NCBI GenBank assembly: GCA_902588835.1
Contig: CACIQQ010000002.1
Coordinates: forward strand, 58,038-122,037
From: an uncultured Pelagibacteraceae bacterium
GTDB lineage: Bacteria; Pseudomonadota; Alphaproteobacteria; Pelagibacterales; Pelagibacteraceae
Direction of reading: 5' to 3'
Length of the DNA: 64,000 nucleotides
The notes below the pieces were generated by a model. That model searched no databases. It saw only the letters and a list, made by a program, of their open reading frames with translations, and was not told where the DNA came from. How positions within the stretch are numbered: the stretch's first letter is position 1; every line of letters starts with the position of its first letter. The position numbers were made by a program, and so were the translations under genes. Of this stretch, positions 1 through 9,276 are shown piece by piece.

Positions 1-561
1 TATGAGATCGCAAATTCTTTAGTGGAATATGGATTTGATACAACCTTAATATCTGGACCTACCAACTTAGAACCAAATGATAACTTAAAATTAATAAAGG
101 TCAAAACTGGAGAAGAAATGCACAAAAAAACAATGGAGTTGCTTCCGTGTGATCTTGCAATTTTTACAGCTGCGGTCTCAGATTTTAAGATAAAAAAATT
201 TAATAAAGAAAAAATTAAAAAAAATAAAGATCAAAGTTTTGATTTAGACTTAAATCCAGATATTTTAGAATTGGTTTCTAAAAGTAATAAAAAACCAAAA
301 ATTGTTGTTGGTTTTGCCGCCGAGTCTGAGAATTTATTCAATAATGCAAAATCAAAACTGGAAAAAAAAGGTTGTGATTTGATTGTTGCAAATGATGTAA
401 GTAATAATGAAATTGGGTTTGAGTCTGATTTTAATGAAGTTCATTTGTTTTATAAGGACAAAAACATAGATGATGAAAAAATCCCAAAAAATTTCAAATC
501 TGTCATTGCAGATGAATTAATTAAAAAAATTACGAATAAATTTAATTTTTTTAATGATTAA
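1..561 (+). CDS. coaBC: CoaBC C-terminal part (phosphopantothenate-cysteine ligase), 5' truncated by window
   Basis: The frame is open from base 1, so this is the 3' end of a gene that begins outside the window; 186 residues are visible. They correspond to the CoaB half, which joins cysteine to 4'-phosphopantothenate in coenzyme A synthesis. Visible family motifs are ISGPTNL, AAVSDFK, the KIVVGFAAE stretch and DLIVANDVS. The CoaC decarboxylase half should lie upstream. The stop overlaps the dut start by 8 bp, and coaBC-dut is a common alphaproteobacterial pairing. The first internal ATG (base 22) is not the real start. The assignment is firm; only the N-terminal portion is unseen. Confidence 0.93.
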   Translation, partial: YEIANSLVEYGFDTTLISGPTNLEPNDNLKLIKVKTGEEMHKKTMELLPCDLAIFTAAVSDFKIKKFNKEKIKKNKDQSFDLDLNPDILELVSKSNKKPKIVVGFAAESENLFNNAKSKLEKKGCDLIVANDVSNNEIGFESDFNEVHLFYKDKNIDDEKIPKNFKSVIADELIKKITNKFNFFND

Positions 562-994
562 GGTTTTAATTAAAAAGTTAAACCAAAAAGTAAAAATTCC
601 CTCTTATAAAACGACAGGGTCTTCTGGAGTTGATCTTGAAGCTTTTTTGGAAAATCCAATTGAAATAGGGCCAAATAAATCTGCTTTAATTCCAACCGGA
701 CTTGCAATTGCTATACCTGAAGACACAGAGGTTCAAATACGTCCAAGATCTGGACTTGCAGCTAAGTCTAATATTGGCGTGCTCAATTCACCAGGTACGA
801 TTGACAGTGATTATCGTGGAGAGATAAAAATTATTCTTTTTAATCACGGTAATGAAAAATTTTTAGTTAACAATGGAGATAGAATAGCTCAGATGGTATT
901 AATGCCAATTTTGAAATTTAAGTTTGAAGAAACAAAAGATTTACCAGACACTTTGAGGGGTTCAGGTGGATTTGGATCTACTGGAAAAAAATGA
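554..994 (+). CDS. dut: dUTP diphosphatase
   Basis: Hydrolyses dUTP to dUMP and pyrophosphate, keeping uracil out of DNA and supplying dUMP for thymidylate synthesis. The 146-aa length is normal for the homotrimeric family. The expected motifs are present: PRSGLA near residue 65, the GTIDSDYRGE stretch carrying the catalytic Asp, GDRIAQ near residue 115, and the flexible C-terminal arm RGSGGFGSTG. The gene overlaps coaBC upstream by 8 bp and the ThiF-like gene downstream by 4 bp, so the three are probably co-transcribed and translationally coupled. Confidence 0.97.
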   Translation: MIKVLIKKLNQKVKIPSYKTTGSSGVDLEAFLENPIEIGPNKSALIPTGLAIAIPEDTEVQIRPRSGLAAKSNIGVLNSPGTIDSDYRGEIKIILFNHGNEKFLVNNGDRIAQMVLMPILKFKFEETKDLPDTLRGSGGFGSTGKK

Positions 995-1722
995 ATTTAA
1001 AAACAAAGGAACTTGAGAGATATTCTCGACAAATAATTATTAAAGATATTGGTATCTCAGGACAAAAAAAAATTAAAAACTCAAAAGTTCTTATTGTTGG
1101 ATTGGGTGGATTAGGGTGTCCTGTTGTAGAATATTTGTGTAGATCTGGAGTAGGCACGATTGGTTTAGTTGATCATGATAAGATAGATCTTTCAAATATA
1201 CATAGACAATCTATGTTTACGACAAAAGATATTGGTAAGTACAAAGTAAAAGTAGTTAGTGACAGAGTTAAAAAGATTAATCCAAACGTAAAAATAGAGA
1301 GTTATAAAAAAAAATTAAATCAATCGAATGTTGAAAACCTTATAAGGAATTTCGATATAGTGGTAGATGGAACAGACAATTTCACAAGTAAACTTCTTGT
1401 AAATGAATTTTCTAGGAAATTTAAAAAAATTTTTGTGTGTGGTGCAATTAGTAAATTTGATGGTCACATATTTAGTTTTAATTTTTCAAAAGATAAGAAG
1501 TTGTGTTTAAAATCTTTTTATCAAACAATACCAAATGATGAAGTTTTAAATTGTGAGGCAGACGGTGTTGTTGGTACAATAGCAAGTGTTGTAGGTAGTA
1601 TTCAGGCAAATGAAGTAATCAAAAATATTGTGGGAATTGGAAAAAGTTTAAATGGCAAAGTTTTGATAATAAACCTTTTAAATCTAGACTTTAGAGTAAG
1701 TAACCTTAAAAAGATAAGATGA
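991..1722 (+). CDS. moeB: ThiF/MoeB-family adenylyltransferase (E1-like)
   Basis: A 243-aa E1-like enzyme of the MoeB/ThiF/HesA family, which adenylates the C-terminal glycine of a ubiquitin-fold sulfur carrier (MoaD or ThiS). The nucleotide-binding GLGGLGCP loop is near residue 37, followed by DLSNIHRQ and DGTDNF. A Cys sits in LNCEADGVVGT. The two CxxC zinc pairs usual in MoeB are not seen: the first is replaced and the C-terminal CPxC tail is absent. This leaves MoeB versus ThiF versus a zinc-free variant unresolved. The gene follows dut with a 4-bp overlap and overlaps the next gene by 4 bp. The family is firm; the sulfur-carrier partner is an inference. Confidence 0.85.
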   Translation: MNLKTKELERYSRQIIIKDIGISGQKKIKNSKVLIVGLGGLGCPVVEYLCRSGVGTIGLVDHDKIDLSNIHRQSMFTTKDIGKYKVKVVSDRVKKINPNVKIESYKKKLNQSNVENLIRNFDIVVDGTDNFTSKLLVNEFSRKFKKIFVCGAISKFDGHIFSFNFSKDKKLCLKSFYQTIPNDEVLNCEADGVVGTIASVVGSIQANEVIKNIVGIGKSLNGKVLIINLLNLDFRVSNLKKIR

Positions 1723-2168
1723 TTAAAAAATTTTTAATTATAAAATTATTTTTATTTAGTTTTTTTTTGACTAATTCTTATTCAGATAACAATACGTATA
1801 TGTCGCTTAAGAATAAAAAGGTAAATGTAAGATATGGCCCTGGATTAGATTACCCAATAAAATTTGTATTTAATAAAAAGAATTATCCTGTTGAAATTAT
1901 AGACCAAAAAGAAAATTTTAGAAAAATTTTAGATTTTAAGAAAAATAGCGGATGGATTCATAGATCTCAGTTAAAAAAAAGTAGTTCATTTATAACGCTA
2001 GATACTATAATTCTTTTTTCTGATAGTACAAAATTTTCAAGACCTATTGCAAAAATTGAGTCGGGTAGACTATTAAATACAAAAAAGTGTAATTTAAATT
2101 GGTGTAGAGTTGAAACTGGAGAATATAAAGGATGGGTTTTAAAAGAAAATCTTTGGGGGTTAAATTAA
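1719..2168 (+). CDS. Secreted SH3-domain protein
   Basis: A 149-aa protein with a hydrophobic signal peptide (about residues 1-22). It is followed by a bacterial SH3 domain containing NVRYGPGLDYP and ending near GWIHRSQL. A second, weaker SH3-like repeat ends at GWVLKENLWG. Such periplasmic SH3 proteins are thought to bind peptidoglycan or envelope partners, but no enzymatic residues are visible. It overlaps the upstream ThiF-like gene by 4 bp and ends 1 bp before the peroxiredoxin start, so it belongs to the coaBC-dut-moeB run. The exact role is unknown. Confidence 0.82.
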   Translation: MIKKFLIIKLFLFSFFLTNSYSDNNTYMSLKNKKVNVRYGPGLDYPIKFVFNKKNYPVEIIDQKENFRKILDFKKNSGWIHRSQLKKSSSFITLDTIILFSDSTKFSRPIAKIESGRLLNTKKCNLNWCRVETGEYKGWVLKENLWGLN

Positions 2169-2169
2169 A

Positions 2170-2655
2170 ATGAAATACAAAATTAACGATCAAATTCCCG
2201 ATTGTGAAGTTTTCCAATTAATTGATGGAAATCCGAAAAAATTTCAAATAAACGACTTTTTTAAAGATAATAAATCTATTCTATTGGGAATGCCCGGTGC
2301 GTTTACATCTGTGTGCTCAAATAAACACTTACCAAGTTATAAAGATAACATTGATAAGATAAGATCCAAAGGTGTTGATAAAGTTTTTTGTATCAGTGTA
2401 AATGATCCATATGTTATGGATGCTTGGGCCAAAATTTCAAAAGTTGAGAATGAGATAATAATGTTAGCAGATCCTTTTGGAGATTTTTCCAACAAATTAG
2501 GAGTATTAGTAAATAAAGATGCAAAAGGCCTAGGAATGAGATCTAATCGATATACGATGGTTATTGAAAATAAAGTTATAAAATACGTAGCTGTAGAAAA
2601 GGAAACAGGGATCTGTGAGCTATCAGCTGCAGATAATGTTTTATCTAAGCTTTAG
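2170..2655 (+). CDS. Peroxiredoxin (Prx5/AhpC-TSA redoxin type)
   Basis: A thiol peroxidase of the Prx5-like redoxin family, 161 aa, the usual length. The peroxidatic cysteine is Cys49 in PGAFTSVCS, the family's active-site signature. Cys149 (ETGICEL) and Cys12 are candidate resolving residues. It probably reduces H2O2 or organic peroxides using a thioredoxin or glutaredoxin donor. It is the last gene of a rightward run and converges with the 59-aa Cys-rich gene, the two stops being 6 bp apart. The katG operon about 1 kb away adds a second peroxide-removing enzyme. Confidence 0.93.
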   Translation: MKYKINDQIPDCEVFQLIDGNPKKFQINDFFKDNKSILLGMPGAFTSVCSNKHLPSYKDNIDKIRSKGVDKVFCISVNDPYVMDAWAKISKVENEIIMLADPFGDFSNKLGVLVNKDAKGLGMRSNRYTMVIENKVIKYVAVEKETGICELSAADNVLSKL

Positions 2656-2661
2656 AGGTCT

Positions 2662-2841
2662 TTATTTTTGTTGTGAACAAACGTCTTTAATTACCGGCAC
2701 ATTAGCACAATCACCACATTTAGTTAATTGAACTATGCATCCATCATCTAGAACTTTTACATCAACTTTTCTATCACATTTAGAGCATGTAGAAGAAATT
2801 GTTAGTCCACATTTTTTACAATTGTAGTTTTGTAATTCCAT
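2662..2841 (-). CDS. 59-aa cysteine-rich zinc-ribbon-like protein
   Basis: A small protein translated from an ATG at 2841 to a TAA at 2662. It holds paired cysteines in CKKCG (8, 11), CSKC (19, 22) and CGDC (42, 45), plus Cys35 and Cys55, a pattern typical of zinc-ribbon or other metal-binding miniproteins. No named family is recognised. Its promoter region holds two sites resembling Fur boxes, which suggests iron or metal control. It converges on the peroxiredoxin gene and stands alone as a transcription unit. The ORF is supported by dense CxxC pairs and a start next to promoter-like DNA. Confidence 0.75.
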   Translation of the reverse strand: MELQNYNCKKCGLTISSTCSKCDRKVDVKVLDDGCIVQLTKCGDCANVPVIKDVCSQQK

Positions 2842-2887
2842 AATACAAAAATAATTGGTGTAAAAATATTTTTCAAGAAAATACTGT

Positions 2888-2906
2888 GATAATGATAATT
2901 GTTTGC
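2888..2906. promoter_or_regulatory. Fur-box-like operator 1
   Basis: The 19-bp site begins GATAATGATAAT, identical to the first 12 bases of the enterobacterial Fur-box consensus, and matches it at 15 of 19 positions by eye. On the minus strand it lies between a possible -35 (TTGCAA) and a weaker -10 (AGTATT) of the 59-aa Cys-rich gene. That is the position expected for repression by an iron-loaded Fur-type regulator. Two Fur-family genes occur in this window. Confidence 0.5.
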
Positions 2907-2937
2907 AAAAAAATTTTTTTTTATGGGATTATTTAGT

Positions 2938-2956
2938 TTGAATAATAATCATTCTC
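2938..2956. promoter_or_regulatory. Fur-box-like operator 2
   Basis: A second 19-bp site, containing AATAATAATCATTCTC, matches the classical Fur-box consensus at about 14 of 19 positions. It lies 31 bp upstream of the first site with respect to the Cys-rich gene and just past the stop of the DUF2061 gene. Paired boxes are common at Fur-regulated promoters. Low sequence complexity makes chance matches more likely here. Confidence 0.4.
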
Positions 2957-2961
2957 AATGA

Positions 2962-3204
2962 CTATTTTTTAGATTTACTTGCCCACCATTTATCTAGAAT
3001 AAAATACCAAACAGAGTTTGCGATAGGTTCAACTATAGCATCAGTAAGGGCAATCATAAAAGAAACATCTGCAACTAACATTAAAACTGTAATTGCTATT
3101 GCAAAATGACCAACAGTATAAACGATTGTCCTTAATATTGAGCCTCTATTGTTACTGTATATTTCTTTACTTGCTTCAAATATACCTTTTGTAACTTCGA
3201 CCAT
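2962..3204 (-). CDS. DUF2061 small membrane protein
   Basis: An 80-aa protein with two hydrophobic segments (about residues 24-46 and 48-68) and a C-terminal KWWASKSKK tail. The TIVYTVGHF start of the membrane region and the spacing resemble DUF2061 proteins, whose function is unknown. It is the third gene of the katG operon, starting directly after the stop of the hydroxylase-like gene. Family placement is from pattern recognition only. Confidence 0.72.
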   Translation of the reverse strand: MVEVTKGIFEASKEIYSNNRGSILRTIVYTVGHFAIAITVLMLVADVSFMIALTDAIVEPIANSVWYFILDKWWASKSKK

Positions 3205-3816
3205 TTATTTAAAAGGACTTTCTAAAACACAAGCTACTAGATGTATTCTAGACTGTTCTCCTCCGTTAAAAAAATTATGATATTTAGTGTTATTCGTTAT
3301 CCAAACTTTTCCATCTGCTGGTAAATGTTTTGCTACATTTTCAATGACCATAGAGCACCCTTGATTTGTGACAATTGGCACATGTAATCTGCACTCCGGA
3401 TCTTTATGCCAGCTGAGAGTTGACCTTGGTTCTTTTAGTAAAAGTCTTACTCTTCCAAGCTTAAACTTTTTACTTAATGTTTCATAAACTTCTTTAAAAT
3501 ATGTTTTTTCAAACTCCGGTAAAAGTTGCGTATATTTTGACTCGTCTATATCAACGTCTCTTGAAACTTCTTTTCCACTTTCATCAGCAATGGTCCAATA
3601 TTTACCTCTAATTTTATTTCCATTAATTGAGTCTGCATCATTTGGGATTTGATTTAAAGGTATTGCGCCAAAATGTGTAACTCCAGGTGTATTAAATTTT
3701 TTTTCTTTTAGAATTAATTCCAAGTCTTTTCTTAATCTATCAATATCAAATTTTAGATTTGGAACTTCATAGAAATCTTCAAAAGATACCTTGGGAGTGT
3801 TTAAAGCAGTTTCCAT
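3205..3816 (-). CDS. Aspartyl/asparaginyl beta-hydroxylase-like 2-oxoglutarate dioxygenase
   Basis: A 203-aa protein resembling the Asp/Asn/Arg beta-hydroxylase fold (Fe(II)- and 2-oxoglutarate-dependent). The facial triad is visible as HKD in SWHKDPE and the distal His in YHNFFN; the RIHLV arginine after it fits 2-oxoglutarate binding. There is no signal peptide, so it is probably cytoplasmic. The start lies 5 bp after the katG stop and the stop abuts the DUF2061 start, so it is co-transcribed with a catalase-peroxidase. The substrate is unknown: protein Asp/Asn side chains or a small molecule are both possible. Confidence 0.82.
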   Translation of the reverse strand: METALNTPKVSFEDFYEVPNLKFDIDRLRKDLELILKEKKFNTPGVTHFGAIPLNQIPNDADSINGNKIRGKYWTIADESGKEVSRDVDIDESKYTQLLPEFEKTYFKEVYETLSKKFKLGRVRLLLKEPRSTLSWHKDPECRLHVPIVTNQGCSMVIENVAKHLPADGKVWITNNTKYHNFFNGGEQSRIHLVACVLESPFK

Positions 3817-3821
3817 TTTTT

Positions 3822-6056
<2,235 letters not shown>

Positions 6057-6073
6057 TTAATCTCCTTTATTAA

Positions 6074-6102
6074 TTTATAATTACTCTAAATAAATTTGTC
6101 AA
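6074..6102 (-). promoter_or_regulatory. katG promoter (-35 TTGACA, -10 TATAAA)
   Basis: Reading leftward, TTGACA (6097-6102) is followed by 17 bp and then TATAAA (6074-6079). The -35 is perfect and the -10 has one mismatch to the sigma-70 consensus. The predicted start point is near 6067, giving a leader of about 10 nt that carries the AGGAG site. Confidence 0.7.
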
Positions 6103-6105
6103 CAG

Positions 6106-6121
6106 TTTAGAACTATTATAA
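6106..6121 (+). promoter_or_regulatory. Irr-like box at katG
   Basis: TTTAGAACTATTATAA lies 3 bp upstream of the katG -35. It differs at one base from the site at the irr-fabA boundary. TTTAGAA resembles a half of the rhizobial iron control element bound by Irr. Its position upstream of the -35 would permit either activation or interference. Binding by the neighbouring Irr is inferred. Confidence 0.5.
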
Positions 6122-6137
6122 TGTAGACTTTTGATTA

Positions 6138-6554
6138 TTATTCTGCGTCTTCGACTTTTACTAAGACTTCGACAGATTTAATTTTTTTGCCAGGAATTCT
6201 TGTATTGATTTTAACTGGCTCTACATCAGCATCATCTATGTCTATTAAGTCTTTTTGATTTTCATCATAAAAGTGATGGTGATGCGACGTATTGGTATCA
6301 AAATAACTTTGATCAGAATTTATCGGTATCTCTTTTAAGTAACCTTTCTTTTTGAAAGCATGAACCGTGTTGTAAACTGTTGCTAAAGAAATTTTATCGT
6401 TTGTTGCCTTACTAATTTTTTTTACCAAATCATTTATTGTAAAATGAAAAGTCTTATCAGTATTAAATAAGATTTCACAAATTTTAATTCTTTGTTTGGT
6501 TGGTCTTAATCCAGAGCTTCTTAATTTATCAATATAATGGCTATTATTAAGCAT
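6138..6554 (-). CDS. irr: Fur-family iron/heme-response regulator Irr
   Basis: A 138-aa Fur-superfamily transcription factor. A winged helix-turn-helix lies in residues 1-80 (recognition helix near SLATVYNTVHAF, 56-67) and a dimerisation domain follows. The run HHHH at 91-94, preceded by YFDTNTS, is characteristic of Irr, in which this His-rich segment takes part in heme binding. Irr controls iron and heme genes according to heme supply. It is divergent from fabA-fabB-fabI, the neighbourhood found in many Rhizobiales. A box like the one at katG lies 7 bp before its own start, pointing to autoregulation. The stop lies 16 bp from the katG-side Irr-like box. Confidence 0.9.
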   Translation of the reverse strand: MLNNSHYIDKLRSSGLRPTKQRIKICEILFNTDKTFHFTINDLVKKISKATNDKISLATVYNTVHAFKKKGYLKEIPINSDQSYFDTNTSHHHHFYDENQKDLIDIDDADVEPVKINTRIPGKKIKSVEVLVKVEDAE

Positions 6555-6560
6555 TGTTAT

Positions 6561-6576
6561 TTATAATAATTCTAAA
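6561..6576 (-). promoter_or_regulatory. Irr-like box at irr/fabA
   Basis: On the minus strand this reads TTTAGAATTATTATAA, identical to the katG-side site apart from one T/C difference. It lies 7 bp before the irr start codon and upstream of fabA. At this position bound protein would block irr transcription or its start site, consistent with negative autoregulation. Confidence 0.5.
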
Positions 6577-6601
6577 CTAAACCTATATTATATTTAGTTT
6601 A
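6573..6601. repeat. Inverted repeat between irr and fabA
   Basis: Perfect 9-bp arms TAAACTAAA (6573-6581) and TTTAGTTTA (6593-6601) are separated by 11 bp containing a TATATTATA core. The spacing is near one helical turn, as for a dimeric operator. It overlaps the likely -10 regions of both divergent genes and shares 4 bp with the Irr-like box. Confidence 0.55.
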
Positions 6602-6626
6602 AATCAAGTATTAAGGTTATCAAAAA

Positions 6627-7127
6627 ATGAAAAAAAACTCATACACATATGAGGATTTAATTAGTTGCGGAAATGGTGATCTTTTTGGTCCAGGTAATGC
6701 AAAACTTCCCTTACCACCAATGCTTATGTTTGACAGGATCACTGAAATTAGCGAGAATAAGGGTTCGTTTAGTAAAGGATTAATAATTGCTGAACTGGAC
6801 ATTAAAGATAATCTTTGGTTTTTTGATTGTCACTTTAAAAAAGATCCAGTGATGCCAGGATGCTTAGGTTTAGATGCAATGTGGCAGTTAGTTGGATTTT
6901 ATTTAGGTTGGCTTGGAAATCCGGGAAGGGGAAGGGCTTTAGGTGTGAACACAGTAAAGTTCACTGGTGAAGTTCTAAAAAATGTTAAAAAAGCAATTTA
7001 TGAAATAAATATGAAAAAAATTCTTAAAAAAGAAGGTGCAACTGTTGGTCTTGCTAATGGAATATTATTAGCTGATGGAAAACAAATTTATACAACAGAA
7101 AATTTAAAAGTAGGTTTATTTAAATAA
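6627..7127 (+). CDS. fabA: 3-hydroxydecanoyl-ACP dehydratase/isomerase
   Basis: A 166-aa FabA that dehydrates 3-hydroxyacyl-ACP and isomerises trans-2- to cis-3-decenoyl-ACP, the branch point to unsaturated fatty acids. The catalytic His69 (FDCHF) and Asp83 (GLDAMWQ) match E. coli His70/Asp84, and the [10 protein letters not shown] signature is intact. It is the first gene of fabA-fabB-fabI, with fabB beginning in the fabA stop (TAATG). It is divergent from irr. Confidence 0.97.
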   Translation: MKKNSYTYEDLISCGNGDLFGPGNAKLPLPPMLMFDRITEISENKGSFSKGLIIAELDIKDNLWFFDCHFKKDPVMPGCLGLDAMWQLVGFYLGWLGNPGRGRALGVNTVKFTGEVLKNVKKAIYEINMKKILKKEGATVGLANGILLADGKQIYTTENLKVGLFK

Positions 7128-8338
7128 TGAAAAGAGTTGTTGTAACTGGAATTGGAGTAGTTTCTTGTTTAGGAAACAATCAAGATGAGGTCTATCAGTC
7201 TCTATTAAATTCTAAATCAGGAATTTCTTTTTCTGATGAATACAAAGAATACAATCTCAAAAGTAACGTACATGGAAAACCAAAAATAAATCTCGAAGAT
7301 CATGTCGATAGAAAATTTATAAGGTTTATGGGACCTGGCTCAGCTTACAATTACATATCAATGGCAGAAGCGGTTAAAGACTCTGGATTGGAAGAAAAAG
7401 ATGTAAGTAATATATCAACCGGAATGATAATGGGTTCAGGAGGACCATCAATTGAAAATGTAATTTTAGCAGCTGATAAGACAAGAGCAAAAAGTCCAAA
7501 GCGAATGGGTCCATTTGTAGTACCAAGAACTATGTCAAGTACTGCTTCCGCAACACTAGCAGTTCCATTTAAAATTAAAGGCGTTAATTATACTATCAGT
7601 TCAGCATGTGCAACTAGCGGACACTGTATCGGTAATGCGATGGAATTAATTCAGTTAGGTAAACAGAAAATTATTTTTGCTGGTGGAAGTGATGAAGTTC
7701 ATTTTGCTATGACTGCTATGTTTGATGCAATGACTGCATTATCTTCAAAATACAATGACACACCAGAAAAAGCTTCAAGACCTTATGATAAAACTAGGGA
7801 TGGATTCGTTATAGCTGGTGGCGGAGGAGTTTTAGTTTTAGAGGAATATGAACATGCAAAAGCAAGGGGAGCAAAAGTTTATGCAGAATTGACTGGTTAT
7901 GGCGCTACCTCTGATGGTTATGATATGGTTGCACCTTCAGGTGAAGGAGCAGTAAGATGTATGAAAATGGCTTTAAGCACTGCAAAAAACAAAATTGATT
8001 ACATAAATACACATGGAACATCCACGCCTGTTGGTGATATTACAGAACTAAAGGCAGTTGGTGAAACATTTAAAGATTATAAACCAAAAATAAGTTCTAC
8101 GAAATCGTTAGCTGGTCACTCATTGGGAGCTACTTCTGTTCATGAGGCAATTTATAGTTTAATAATGATGAAAAATAGTTTTATAGCAGCATCTGCAAAT
8201 ATTACTGACATGGACGACGAAGCTAAAAAGTATCCGATAGTTACCAAAGTTGAAAAAGGTGTTAATTTAAACTCTGTAATGTCTAATAGTTTTGGTTTTG
8301 GTGGAACTAACGCAACGCTAGTTTTTGAAAAGGTTTAA
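7127..8338 (+). CDS. fabB: 3-oxoacyl-ACP synthase I
   Basis: A 403-aa beta-ketoacyl-ACP synthase that elongates the cis-3 acyl chains made by FabA. The Cys-His-His triad is visible: Cys161 in SSACATSGH, His in [11 protein letters not shown] and His in [10 protein letters not shown]. Adjacency to fabA supports FabB rather than FabF. It overlaps fabA by one base and precedes fabI by 3 bp, so it is co-transcribed. Confidence 0.96.
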   Translation: MKRVVVTGIGVVSCLGNNQDEVYQSLLNSKSGISFSDEYKEYNLKSNVHGKPKINLEDHVDRKFIRFMGPGSAYNYISMAEAVKDSGLEEKDVSNISTGMIMGSGGPSIENVILAADKTRAKSPKRMGPFVVPRTMSSTASATLAVPFKIKGVNYTISSACATSGHCIGNAMELIQLGKQKIIFAGGSDEVHFAMTAMFDAMTALSSKYNDTPEKASRPYDKTRDGFVIAGGGGVLVLEEYEHAKARGAKVYAELTGYGATSDGYDMVAPSGEGAVRCMKMALSTAKNKIDYINTHGTSTPVGDITELKAVGETFKDYKPKISSTKSLAGHSLGATSVHEAIYSLIMMKNSFIAASANITDMDDEAKKYPIVTKVEKGVNLNSVMSNSFGFGGTNATLVFEKV

Positions 8339-8341
8339 TTT

Positions 8342-9127
8342 ATGGATCTAATGAAAGGAAAAAAAGGACTAATCATGGGTGTTGCAAATGAGAGGTCTAT
8401 TGCATGGGGAATATCTCAAAAATTAGCTGAAGCGGGTGCAGAATTAGCATTCACTTACCTCGGGGATGCTCTTAAAAAAAGAGTTATACCTTTAGCAGAA
8501 AAATTAAATTCAAAAGTTACATTTAGTTGCGATGTTGAGAAAAAAGAAGAAGTAGTAAAATTATTTGAAGATATAAAAAACCAATGGGGTCAAATTGACT
8601 TTGTGGTTCATGCAGTTGCATTTTCAGATAAATCGGAACTATCTGGCGAGTATCTCAATACGACAAGAGAAAATTTTTTAAGAAGTATGTTAATTTCGTG
8701 TTTTTCATTTACAGAGGTTGCAAAAGAGGCGTCTAAGATAATGAAAGATGGTGGAAGTATGCTAACATTAACCTATGAGTCTACAAAAGCAATTCCAAAT
8801 TACAATGTTATGGGTGTTTGTAAGTCTGCATTAGAGGCCAGTGTAAAATATTTAGCAAGAGATTTGGGTTCTAAGAAAATTAGAGTAAATGCAATTAGTG
8901 CTGGTCCAATAAAAACGCTTGCTGCATCTGCAATTGGTGATGCTAAGTTTTTATATAAGTGGAATGAGGATCATTCTTTTTTAAAAAGAAATGTTGATAT
9001 TCATGATGTAGGAAATTCAGCCCTATATTTATTAAGTGATCTTGGTGGGGGTGTGACTGGTGAAATTCATTATGTTGACGCTGGTTACAACAAAGTCGGG
9101 ATGCCTGATCCAAAAAATATGTCATAA
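8342..9127 (+). CDS. fabI: Enoyl-ACP reductase (NADH)
   Basis: A 261-aa SDR-fold reductase completing each elongation cycle of fatty acid synthesis. The FabI-type cofactor loop GVANERSIAWGI is near residue 14. The catalytic Tyr-x6-Lys appears as YNVMGVCK, preceded by TLTYES. The length is usual. It is third in the fabA-fabB-fabI operon and is followed 3 bp later by a 40-aa membrane peptide gene. Confidence 0.96.
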   Translation: MDLMKGKKGLIMGVANERSIAWGISQKLAEAGAELAFTYLGDALKKRVIPLAEKLNSKVTFSCDVEKKEEVVKLFEDIKNQWGQIDFVVHAVAFSDKSELSGEYLNTTRENFLRSMLISCFSFTEVAKEASKIMKDGGSMLTLTYESTKAIPNYNVMGVCKSALEASVKYLARDLGSKKIRVNAISAGPIKTLAASAIGDAKFLYKWNEDHSFLKRNVDIHDVGNSALYLLSDLGGGVTGEIHYVDAGYNKVGMPDPKNMS

Positions 9128-9130
9128 ATT

Positions 9131-9253
9131 ATGGTAGAAATTCTTCTATCAATTTTTGTTTTATTAGTCGTTTTAATGTACTTGTTTAGGCCAACTTCCA
9201 AAAATGAAAAAGATCATTTTAATGATAAAAACAATTGGAGAGGTGGTTTTTAA
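9131..9253 (+). CDS. 40-aa single-pass membrane peptide
   Basis: An ATG 3 bp after the fabI stop opens a 40-codon frame. It has one hydrophobic segment (about residues 3-19), then a charged tail ending NNWRGGF. No family is recognised. Tight coupling to fabI and the clear membrane-plus-hydrophilic-tail layout support a real gene in the fab operon. It ends 2 bp from the convergent pnp stop. A role at the membrane near fatty acid synthesis is speculative. Confidence 0.55.
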   Translation: MVEILLSIFVLLVVLMYLFRPTSKNEKDHFNDKNNWRGGF

Positions 9254-9254
9254 T

Positions 9255-9276
9255 ATTAAACAGCTGCCTGTTTAAT
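9255..9276. terminator. Hairpin between the fab operon and pnp
   Basis: Perfect 9-bp arms ATTAAACAG and CTGTTTAAT flank a CTGC loop. The hairpin covers the last codons of pnp and abuts the end of the fab operon, so it could end transcription from both sides. Neither side has a long uninterrupted U-tract, so termination strength is uncertain. Confidence 0.5.
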
